Part shown: one piece after another, positions 1 through 6,392 of the stretch | Numbering within the stretch: the stretch's first letter is position 1 | Layout: every line of letters begins with the position of its first letter | Notes under the pieces: generated by a model | Database searches by the model: none | What the model saw: only the letters and a program-made list of their open reading frames with translations | What the model was told of the DNA's origin: nothing | Translations under genes and position numbers: made by a program | Assembly: GCA_017408685.1 (NCBI GenBank) | Contig: JAFQUE010000082.1 | Span: forward strand, 1-64,000 | DNA length: 64,000 bases | Direction of reading: 5' to 3' | Source: Bacteroidaceae bacterium | Lineage (GTDB): Bacteria > Bacteroidota > Bacteroidia > Bacteroidales > Bacteroidaceae

Positions 1-82
1 GACCGTCTCTAACACCATTGTGGACCACATTTCTTGACCCGCAATAAAAGCATTTTTTTTGCCATATAGGTTATAATCTTCA

Positions 83-90
83 CAAAGATA
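83..90 (-). promoter_or_regulatory. Possible leftward promoter (-7 box)
   Basis: On the minus strand this reads TATCTTTG, a full match to the Bacteroidota -7 element TAnnTTTG. A weak GTTG lies about 17 bases upstream. It would drive a gene lying left of the window, so its target cannot be seen. Confidence 0.35.
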
Positions 91-158
91 TGAAAATCAA
101 TTTATTGCAACGGTTTCATCACCCAAAATGTCCACCTTGCCTTTAATTATTAGTTGCC

Positions 159-278
159 TTACAATAATAGCGTGAGTAGGTTATCACGCTCCGAAAGTAC
201 TACCACATACTTGCATATACAGATAAACACCACCCACGCCAATGCGTAGGCGTAGTGTCTATTGCCTTGTATATGCAT
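159..278 (-). CDS. 39-codon ORF inside a large palindrome
   Basis: On the minus strand an ATG opens 39 codons ending in TAA. The product starts MHIQGNRHYAYA and then has a hydrophobic stretch (about residues 11-29, containing WVVFICIC) that could span a membrane. The ORF is carried by a long imperfect inverted repeat (about 191-300), so the reading frame may be a by-product of a structured element. No promoter or ribosome binding site is evident; it lies downstream of the Mrr-type gene on the same strand. I do not recognise a family. Coding status is doubtful. Confidence 0.2.
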   Translation of the reverse strand: MHIQGNRHYAYALAWVVFICICKYVVVLSERDNLLTLLL

Positions 279-300
279 TTTGAAAGTGGTAGTTTCTCGG
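191..300. repeat. Large imperfect palindrome
   Basis: The left arm starts ccga, then actaccac, then tgcatataca. The right arm has the complements tgtatatgca, gtggtagt and tcgg in reverse order. In the centre acgcc (236-240) pairs with ggcgt (249-253), so almost the whole 110 bases can fold into one stem. It is flanked by a 7-bp perfect hairpin (agcgtga 169-175 with tcacgct 184-190) and a further imperfect one at about 304-345 (atgaca/tgtcat, atagc/gctat). No known RNA family is recognised. Confidence 0.55.
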
Positions 301-457
301 CGCAAATGACAATAGCAAAACGCTATATTCCAAATGTCATATAAATGGATAAATCCAATTATATCGCAAATATAATTATAAATTCGGTATCTTGTAATAA
401 TGAGATTAAATTTGCTTGGTATAAATAATGTGTCCCGATGGCATACATTGAATAAAT

Positions 458-754
458 TTAATATCCATACGCTTTAAAAGGTCTTTCCTTTGTAGGCGGT
501 GTTGTTTGCAAGAACTTCAAACCATCTTCTGTAATTCTATAGTTGCCACGAGATACAGTTTCAAGCATTCCTATTATTCTTAAACGATGTTTTGCCCAAC
601 CTACTCTATCTGTTGATTTTAATATTGCTTTCTCTTCGTTAGATAAATTAAAAACCTTTGAAATATATTCTCTGCATTCCTCTGCTGAATGAATTTCTTT
701 ATCACTTATATATTGCAAAAGAGGAAACATACACTCCTTAACTTCTGGTATCAT
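458..754 (-). CDS. Mrr N-terminal-type winged-helix protein
   Basis: This 98-residue protein resembles the N-terminal DNA-binding domain of Mrr restriction proteins. It has the order 'MFPLLQYISD', then 'NLSNEEKAIL', then 'RVGWAKHRLRIIGMLE' and 'RGNYRITEDGLKFL', which matches that domain's helices and wing. The Mrr catalytic domain, with its D-QxK nuclease motif, is absent: the frame stops at TAA (458-460) and no continuing nuclease frame is visible downstream. It may be a stand-alone DNA-binding protein or the relic of a restriction gene. A -7 box TAACTTTG lies about 35 bases upstream, suggesting it is transcribed. It has no coding neighbour within 600 bases apart from the short palindrome ORF. 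Confidence 0.7.
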   Translation of the reverse strand: MIPEVKECMFPLLQYISDKEIHSAEECREYISKVFNLSNEEKAILKSTDRVGWAKHRLRIIGMLETVSRGNYRITEDGLKFLQTTPPTKERPFKAYGY

Positions 755-788
755 AAGTCTATTTTATAATTTTATTCATGTTTGTTAG

Positions 789-796
789 CAAAGTTA
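789..796 (-). promoter_or_regulatory. Promoter -7 box of the Mrr-type gene
   Basis: Minus-strand TAACTTTG matches TAnnTTTG and lies 35 bases before the ATG of the winged-helix gene. A TTTG occurs 15 bases further upstream, which is shorter than the usual 19-21 spacing. Confidence 0.5.
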
Positions 797-940
797 CTAA
801 TTTTGATAAAGCAAATTATCAATTTAGTTAACTATTTAAGCAAATTCTCCAATTCGTTCCTACTATTAAATTGCTATATCTTTCCCCTTTATCTTAATAA
901 GCCACTCTGCAGCCTCATTACATTGTTGATTATGCTTTTT

Positions 941-1228
941 AATTGACAACGCTTGCCAACCGCAACCCACGCGGCACCACTGGCGCGGTGCTTCGCGTGA
1001 CCTATTGCTGCTCGCATTGTCGATTATATCTTTTAAATTGACTTTTAAATTGACAACGCCGCCTTATCGCGGCCCAAACGGTACGAGCTTTGCCCGTACT
1101 TCGTTTGACCAACCGCTGTCGGCTTTGTCGATTCTGATAGTAAAATTGACAACACTCGCTTTTCGCAACCCACGCGGCACCACTGGCGCGGTGCTTCGCG
1201 TGACCTTTTGCTGCTCGCATTATCGATT
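941..1228. repeat. Three tandem palindromic repeats (85-86 bp) with covariation
   Basis: Units are 941-1025, 1048-1133 and 1144-1228. Each begins AATTGACAAC and ends tcgatt, and these ends pair as an outer stem. Each has an inner stem-loop of fixed design with a TT bulge. Units 1 and 3 have CACGCG/CGCGTG and GCACC/GGTGC. Unit 2 has CAAACG/CGTTTG and GTACG/CGTAC, so both strands changed together. Units 1 and 3 are nearly identical. A truncated start (aaattgac) lies at about 1035-1042. The whole stretch between the Mrr-type gene and tRNA-Leu (755-1283) holds no other convincing gene. The units can be read as protein in some frames, but unit 2 carries a stop, so I treat them as non-coding. Confidence 0.85.
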
Positions 1229-1240
1229 CTCAAAACAGGA

Positions 1241-1272
1241 AAGAGGAATTCCCTGTTTTGAGAATTCCTCTT
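1241..1272 (-). terminator. Terminator hairpin after tRNA-Leu, with alternative stem
   Basis: AAGAGGAATT (1241-1250) pairs with AATTCCTCTT (1263-1272) just downstream of the tRNA on the minus strand. A competing perfect 13-bp stem (1227-1239 with 1252-1264) shares the middle and cannot form at the same time. Confidence 0.65.
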
Positions 1273-1283
1273 TTGTCTCATCG

Positions 1284-1365
1284 TGCGCGTGATAGGACTC
1301 GAACCTACACGTCGCAAAACACCAGATCCTAAGTCTGGCGCGTCTACCAATTTCGCCACACGCGC
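1284..1365 (-). tRNA. tRNA-Leu (anticodon UAG)
   Basis: The minus strand folds as a class II tRNA of 82 bases. The acceptor stem GCGCGTG pairs with CACGCGC, the discriminator is A, and there is a long variable arm. The anticodon stem CCAGA/TCTGG encloses loop CTTAGGA, giving anticodon TAG, which reads CUA and other CUN codons. The T arm contains GGTTCGAGTCC. CCA is not encoded, so it must be added by the CCA-adding enzyme, present here at 60049. The gene follows the S41 peptidase gene by 46 bases on the same strand but has its own -7 box. Confidence 0.93.
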
Positions 1366-1382
1366 GATTGACTTTGTTAATG

Positions 1383-1390
1383 CAAAGGTA
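1383..1390 (-). promoter_or_regulatory. Promoter -7 box of tRNA-Leu
   Basis: Minus-strand TACCTTTG matches TAnnTTTG and ends 17 bases before the mature tRNA 5' end, leaving room for a leader of about 10 bases. Confidence 0.6.
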
Positions 1391-1411
1391 GCACTTTTTT
1401 TCGAATATCTG

Positions 1412-2455
1412 TCACTGTCGCTCCGATATTTTGTTGTAGTACTCAAAAATGAGTTCTTTGGCCTTCTCTATCATGGTGTCGCGTCCGTTATTCCAGTCTT
1501 CGCTGGACATATTGACCTTGACATCGGGTTCTATGCCGAATTCGGTATGGCGACCTTGGGCGTCTAATATGGGACAGGCCGAAAAGCGGACTGCCCAGCC
1601 ATTGGGCAAGGTGCTGTTCAACGGCATGCCGCTACCGCCGCCGGTCTTGTCGCCCAAGACAACAACATTGGGGAGTTCGCGCATGAGCATTACAAAATGG
1701 TTGGCCGCGCTGTAGACGCCCCTGTTGGTAAGGAGTACAACAGGACGTAGCCACACGGTACCCCTACCCGCTTCGAGATATAGTTTTTCAGGGGAGGAGA
1801 AATCGTAATGGCCTTTGCCGGTCTTGTGCTGTATGTACCCACAGTGGATTCTCTCCTTAGCAAACGAAGAGGCCAAGCGCTCTGCCGCAGTGAGTATGCC
1901 GCCGCCGTTGTTGCGTATATCCAGAACCAAACCCTTTGTGTTTTTGAGGTTGAGCAACATTTGCGAGAGGTTGCCGGTACCGAACTGGTTTGAGAAAGTG
2001 CCGACATACACATATCCGATACTGTCGGGTAATTCCGTATATCTTATACCTCCGGTAACCCTGAAATCACGTCCCAGATAGTTACGTTGGATGGAGTCGC
2101 TGAAATTCAGAGGATAGTCGAGTTGCCAGTTCCAGTAGAACTTGGTTCCATACTCCGAAGAGAGGTTGACATGTCCGTCGCGCAACTCGGCAATCATATC
2201 GCCGAGCACATCGAAGAGTTCGGCGTCGTCATTACATTCGTTTACGAGCGGTTTATATTTATGGTACACTGCATTCCAGTCAAGACCGAACTCCTCGGCA
2301 GCCTGGGGGAAGAAGCAGTAATGTTCATCCATCAGGTTCCAAAGTGCCTCGAAATTGCCGGCAGGCGTGTTCTTGAACCCGTCTTCCTCAATGCAACCAA
2401 TCAAAGAGAGAGGCAACAAAAGACATGCAATATATGACAAAAAGCGTTTTGACAT
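1412..2455 (-). CDS. S41 family peptidase, lipoprotein
   Basis: A 347-residue C-terminal-processing (tail-specific) type serine protease of family S41, predicted to be a periplasmic lipoprotein. The N-terminus has a signal with lipobox LIGC (Cys21). The S41 core is visible from about residue 140: 'IGYVYVGTF', 'GLVLDIRNNGGG' at 175-186, then the likely catalytic Ser249 in 'TNRGVYSAANHF' and Lys270 in 'LGDKTGGGSG'. No PDZ domain is obvious, as in short Bacteroidota members. The start is the ATG at 2455. A TTG 15 bases upstream overlaps the stop of the preceding gene (TTGA), so coupling to that gene is possible. It is probably co-transcribed with the DUF3316 gene. Substrate unknown. Confidence 0.85.
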   Translation of the reverse strand: MSKRFLSYIACLLLPLSLIGCIEEDGFKNTPAGNFEALWNLMDEHYCFFPQAAEEFGLDWNAVYHKYKPLVNECNDDAELFDVLGDMIAELRDGHVNLSSEYGTKFYWNWQLDYPLNFSDSIQRNYLGRDFRVTGGIRYTELPDSIGYVYVGTFSNQFGTGNLSQMLLNLKNTKGLVLDIRNNGGGILTAAERLASSFAKERIHCGYIQHKTGKGHYDFSSPEKLYLEAGRGTVWLRPVVLLTNRGVYSAANHFVMLMRELPNVVVLGDKTGGGSGMPLNSTLPNGWAVRFSACPILDAQGRHTEFGIEPDVKVNMSSEDWNNGRDTMIEKAKELIFEYYNKISERQ

Positions 2456-2466
2456 GGGAAAGTGAT

Positions 2467-3339
2467 TCAATATGGTGAATATGCATTAAGGACGTTCTCC
2501 TGCTTTATCTTGAAGATTGTCTTCACGAAGCCTATGGATAGCGCATGACGGTATATATGACTACGGATGTAGTTTATATTGCTCTGAAATATGTCGCCGG
2601 TGTATGCAATACGCAGGGTTGTACTGTGGCGACGGCAACGTATAGGGATGTCCAAAGTGAGCATATGCCGCCAAGAGGGAGAGTTCACCGGGTGGGTAAA
2701 AGCGACAACGGCGCTTGCATATCCGAGACCGAAGATTTCGTAATAACTCTGCCCGAACTGCGGGGCAAACATTACGCCCGCCATGGGGACATCGAGTTGC
2801 AGGCGGACCGTCCAACCGACGCGGCCTATGGGAATGCGGTATATTGCCATGCCGGAAGCTGCGACGGCCGTACGCAGTTTGGCCGCAACCGGATTGTTCC
2901 CGTTTCCCGGGACGTAAAGTGCGCCGCCTTCGAGTTGCAACTGCACTCCGGCCAACAGTTTAAGGCGCTTGCCAATGGCAAAAGGATGATATCCGCCCCA
3001 CGAATATGAGGCAAGACCTACTATCTGCCCATAATATTGTTGGGTAGTGTAACCCAAGGTTCCGTTGAGCATTGTCTGGAATTTCCAGCGATAATTGCCG
3101 GTACGGGCGTCGCGAAAATTCTCATGTTGCAGATAAAGGGCTGCGCCAGTGTAGTCATAACCGCTCAAGTATGTATCGAGGCTGTTGAGGAGCGAAGCAC
3201 CGTATGTGGTACTTCTAACCACAATACGTTCGGGAATTATGCTGTCGGTGACAAAATGCTGTGCCCTTGACGTTGTCGGTATTGCCAACAGTGCAAGGGC
3301 TGCAATAAAGGCTGCAACTTTTGATATTACATTTGTCAT
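2467..3339 (-). CDS. DUF3316 family secreted protein
   Basis: A 290-residue exported protein with signal peptide (hydrophobic residues 8-20, cleavage likely after SRA/Q). The body shows alternating aromatic and small residues and many 'Y-x-W', 'GYTTQQYYGQ' and 'YSWGGYHPF' segments, which suggests a small outer-membrane beta barrel. The opening 'RSTTYGASLLNSLDTYLSGYDYTG' and overall layout agree with DUF3316, a Bacteroidota family of unknown function. It is the first gene before the S41 peptidase, overlapping it if the peptidase used its upstream TTG. Function is not known; pairing with a peptidase may mean joint envelope work, which is only inference. Confidence 0.7.
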   Translation of the reverse strand: MTNVISKVAAFIAALALLAIPTTSRAQHFVTDSIIPERIVVRSTTYGASLLNSLDTYLSGYDYTGAALYLQHENFRDARTGNYRWKFQTMLNGTLGYTTQQYYGQIVGLASYSWGGYHPFAIGKRLKLLAGVQLQLEGGALYVPGNGNNPVAAKLRTAVAASGMAIYRIPIGRVGWTVRLQLDVPMAGVMFAPQFGQSYYEIFGLGYASAVVAFTHPVNSPSWRHMLTLDIPIRCRRHSTTLRIAYTGDIFQSNINYIRSHIYRHALSIGFVKTIFKIKQENVLNAYSPY

Positions 3340-3377
3340 TTTATATATGAATTGTCACTGGTTCGTTTTGCTTTGCG

Positions 3378-3385
3378 CAAAACTA
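3378..3385 (-). promoter_or_regulatory. Promoter -7 box of DUF3316-S41 operon
   Basis: Minus-strand TAGTTTTG matches TAnnTTTG, 39 bases before the DUF3316 start. No clear TTTG box sits at the right distance. Confidence 0.45.
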
Positions 3386-3459
3386 CACACGACCACCGCT
3401 AATGAACTCGCCGATAACAATAGAAAAGCCATTGGCTCGTTTTGAAAACTCGCCGATAA

Positions 3460-3476
3460 CAAAACTGGCAGTTTTG
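3460..3476 (-). terminator. Short palindrome abutting the parC stop
   Basis: CAAAACTG-G-CAGTTTTG is symmetric and begins at the base after the parC stop codon. A direct repeat of AACTCGCCGATAACAA (3405-3420 and 3447-3462) lies beside it. Termination role is likely but the stem is short. Confidence 0.4.
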
Positions 3477-6143
3477 CTATTCGCCAAAAAGTTTCAACTG
3501 TTCGGGTTCTTCGTTATCGGGTTCTTCGTTATCCGGTTCCTCAACAACCTCGGGAGGCGGCGGGAACTTAGTGGGTTCAAGTTCAAGAATCTCATCAATC
3601 TCATATGTCGTAAGGCGTTTGCCGCGTGCCTTGAAACTCTTCACGCCAATGAATTCGTCGACCTCAATCACCAACGGTTCGCGGAAGTTGTCATTACCGC
3701 CGAACATGACCTGTATGCGCGGGAACGGTGTTGCCGAGAACCATATGAGTTCATTGCCCTTGTTGTCGCCAAGACAATTCTGGCGGCGCGGACTTTGCTC
3801 CAGTGTAAACCTCTTTATATAAGGATATCCTTGCTGTGAGGCGTCGTACAGGGCTGCGCTCCAAACCTTGGCCGGGTCATATTTCTCTATTACCATGAGG
3901 TCGTCCTCGTAGTGGTTGTTCAAGTCCACCGGTGTAAGGTAGAATTCGCCGTTCTTGCGTATTGCAAGTATCTTGTCGTCGTTGTGGAACTCGCCAAGAT
4001 ATTCGCCATGACTATCGAAGTTTATGCGCAGAATATCGCGGTCGAACCACACTTTCCTGCCGCCGAGCGTTGAGTTGCCGTGTTTCTTGAGCGTTATGCG
4101 CATTACCTCATTCTTTGTGAGTATATTGCCCATAGACTGGCGTCCCTTGATTGCTATGTCACTGAAGTCCTTCTCTATTATTGCATTGCGCAAACGCGGA
4201 TTGGGTTTCAGAAGTACTTTTATTGTTTCGGCCTCACCGTTGGGGTTGGCTGTGAAATATGCGACTTTAGAGCCCGGAGTACCTTGGGTGAGGTCATACT
4301 CGCGGTCACGGGTCATACCCGTTGCGGCAAAACGTTTTATGTAGTGTATACCATTCTTGCCGTCGCGGTACACCACATTGTATATGGTGCGCTTGTCATT
4401 CTTCTTGAACACATCGACATGAATAACATTCTTGCCGACAAAAAGTTTTTCGCTCACCTTCACAACCTTATATTTTCCGTCCTTGTAGAAGAGTATGACA
4501 TCATCAATCTCGGAACAGTTGGTCACGAACTCATCCTTCTTGAGCGATGTGCCTATGAAACCCTCGGCACGGTTGATGTAGAGTTTCTGGTTGGCCTCGA
4601 TAACCTTTGCGGCCACAATGGTATCGAAGTTACGTATTTCGGTCTGGCGAGGATAACGTGCGCCGTATTTCTCCTTGAGCATGGTGAACCATTTGATTGT
4701 TACGGCGGTCATCTGGGAGAGTTGCTTGTCTATCTCGGCAATATCCTTCTTGAGGCGTGCGATGAGTTCCTCGGCCTTCTCCTTGTTGAAGCGAAGTATA
4801 CGTGCCATCTTTATCTCCATGAGGCGCAGCAGGTCGTCACGGGTGATTTCGCGTACAAAGTCCTTCTTGTAGGGTTCAAGGCGGCTGTCGATGTGCGCAA
4901 GCGCAGTGTCCATGTCGGGTGCCTGCTCAAACTCGCGGTCCTTGTATATGCGCTCTTCAATGAAGATGCTCTCGAGCGAAGCAAAATGGAGCTGCTCAAG
5001 CAGTTCACCCTTGCGAATCTGCAGTTCAAGACGCAGCAGTTCCTTGGTGCTGTCTACCGAACGGCGCAGCAACTCGCTCACGGTAAGGAATACCGGCGTG
5101 TGGTTGTCTATGACACAACAGCACGGGGTAATGCTTATCTCGCAATCGGTGAATGCATAGAGTGCGTCTATAGTCTTGTCGCTCGATACTCCGGGTGCCA
5201 GGTGAACAAGGATTTCCACCTTGTCCGACGTGTTGTCATCGACCTTGCGTATTTTAATCTTGCCATTGTCGGCAGCCTTGAGAATGGATTCTATTATGAG
5301 CGGCGTAGTCTTGCCGAAAGGTATCTCGTTTATAGTAAGCGTTTTGTTGTCTTCTGATTTTGTTATCTTGGCACGGATTCGCACACGCCCGGTGCGGTCA
5401 CCGTCATGGTAACGCGACACATCCATGCTGCCTCCTGTCTGGAAATCGGGGAACAACCGGAACGGTTCCTTGCGAAGGTATGATATTGCAGCGTCGCATA
5501 CTTCGTTGAAGTTGTGCGGGAGAATCTTTGAGGAGAGTCCCACTGCAATACCCTCGACACCATGGACAAGCAGCAAGGGAAACTTCACCGGCAAGGTAAT
5601 GGGTTCCTTGTTGCGGCCGTCATAGGAAAGTTTCCACTCTGTCGTTTTTGCATTGAACACCACATCATGGGCAAAGTGCGAGAGACGTGCCTCGATATAT
5701 CGGGGAGCAGCCGCGGAATCACCCGTGAGTATGTTACCCCAGTTACCCTGACAATCGATGAGATAGTCCTTCTGGCCCAACTGCACCAATGCTCCTGCGA
5801 TTGAAGCGTCGCCGTGAGGGTGATACTGCATGGTGTGCCCCACCACGTTGGCCACTTTGTTGTAACGGCCGTCGTCAAGTTCGCGCATGGCATGCAGAAT
5901 GCGGCGCTGGACCGGCTTCAGGCCATCGTAAAGGTGCGGCACGGCACGCTCCAGAATAACATATGAAGCATAGTCCAGAAACCAGTTCTGGTACATTCCC
6001 GTAAGTTTGTGCGTAATGGGGTCACCGCCGCTGTCGGGGCGATAACTGCTATGCTCTCCGGCATTGGCCTCGTCTGTATCTGCGGAATTCTCTACAATGC
6101 CGCCTGTCTCTTCAATATTCTCGTCAAATCCGTCCTTGTCCAT
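3477..6143 (-). CDS. parC: DNA topoisomerase IV subunit A
   Basis: An 888-residue type IIA topoisomerase A subunit, which cuts and rejoins DNA and with ParE unlinks daughter chromosomes. Residues 1-42 are an acidic extension. The breakage-reunion domain follows: 'LDYASYVILERAVPHLYDGLKPVQRR', 'QYHPHGDASIAGALV' and the active-site Tyr149 in 'AAPRYIEARLS'. A C-terminal beta-propeller-like half follows and ends in an acidic repeat (EPDNEEPDNEEPE). ParC rather than GyrA is chosen from the 'YNKVANVVGHTMQYHPHGDAS' segment and the divergent C-terminus without a clear GyrA box. The partner parE is not in the window. A -7 box TATTTTTG lies 41 bases upstream. Confidence 0.9.
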   Translation of the reverse strand: MDKDGFDENIEETGGIVENSADTDEANAGEHSSYRPDSGGDPITHKLTGMYQNWFLDYASYVILERAVPHLYDGLKPVQRRILHAMRELDDGRYNKVANVVGHTMQYHPHGDASIAGALVQLGQKDYLIDCQGNWGNILTGDSAAAPRYIEARLSHFAHDVVFNAKTTEWKLSYDGRNKEPITLPVKFPLLLVHGVEGIAVGLSSKILPHNFNEVCDAAISYLRKEPFRLFPDFQTGGSMDVSRYHDGDRTGRVRIRAKITKSEDNKTLTINEIPFGKTTPLIIESILKAADNGKIKIRKVDDNTSDKVEILVHLAPGVSSDKTIDALYAFTDCEISITPCCCVIDNHTPVFLTVSELLRRSVDSTKELLRLELQIRKGELLEQLHFASLESIFIEERIYKDREFEQAPDMDTALAHIDSRLEPYKKDFVREITRDDLLRLMEIKMARILRFNKEKAEELIARLKKDIAEIDKQLSQMTAVTIKWFTMLKEKYGARYPRQTEIRNFDTIVAAKVIEANQKLYINRAEGFIGTSLKKDEFVTNCSEIDDVILFYKDGKYKVVKVSEKLFVGKNVIHVDVFKKNDKRTIYNVVYRDGKNGIHYIKRFAATGMTRDREYDLTQGTPGSKVAYFTANPNGEAETIKVLLKPNPRLRNAIIEKDFSDIAIKGRQSMGNILTKNEVMRITLKKHGNSTLGGRKVWFDRDILRINFDSHGEYLGEFHNDDKILAIRKNGEFYLTPVDLNNHYEDDLMVIEKYDPAKVWSAALYDASQQGYPYIKRFTLEQSPRRQNCLGDNKGNELIWFSATPFPRIQVMFGGNDNFREPLVIEVDEFIGVKSFKARGKRLTTYEIDEILELEPTKFPPPPEVVEEPDNEEPDNEEPEQLKLFGE

Positions 6144-6183
6144 ATGTGGTAAGAATTATACATAGTGCAACAGCACATTAGTG

Positions 6184-6191
6184 CAAAAATA
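6184..6191 (-). promoter_or_regulatory. Promoter -7 box of parC
   Basis: Minus-strand TATTTTTG, with TTCG 19 bases upstream as a near-consensus -33 box. Confidence 0.55.
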
Positions 6192-6285
6192 AACAAAAAT
6201 CGGCGAAAAACGAAATTTAAACACTCTCTAAATATATTTCACAATTATATCTCCCCGGGCGCGGGTTTTTTAGGCAAAAATTCAT

Positions 6286-6293
6286 TATCTTCG
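6286..6293 (+). promoter_or_regulatory. Promoter -7 box of glyS
   Basis: TATCTTCG, the TAnnTTCG variant seen at several promoters here. It would give a 5' leader of about 90 bases for glyS. Confidence 0.55.
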
Positions 6294-6392
6294 CAGAATA
6301 TTTGTAAAAAGGAATAATTGTGCAGCCGCCGGTCAATGCAGAAACGGCAGAACACGGTTCAGAAAGACAATAACAATAAAAAAGATACTATT

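Noticed and set aside
1..1283. Insertion sequence or integron attachment site
   Set aside because: No transposase or integrase gene, no target-site duplication and no attC core sites were seen; the repeats are palindromic units rather than IS ends.
1002..1446. Minus-strand ORFs crossing the repeat array and tRNA-Leu
   Set aside because: They translate through a palindromic repeat array and a tRNA gene; unit 2 breaks one frame with a stop. They are not believable proteins.
4080..5357. 425-codon plus-strand open frame opposite parC
   Set aside because: It is antisense to a clearly conserved topoisomerase gene, shows no family features, and is explained by the codon bias of parC.
5790..5840. 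Non-standard residues at the quinolone-resistance positions of ParC (GDAS where GyrA has GDSA)
   Set aside because: The spacing is that of the natural ParC-like family in this phylum, so it cannot be read as an acquired resistance change without a reference strain.
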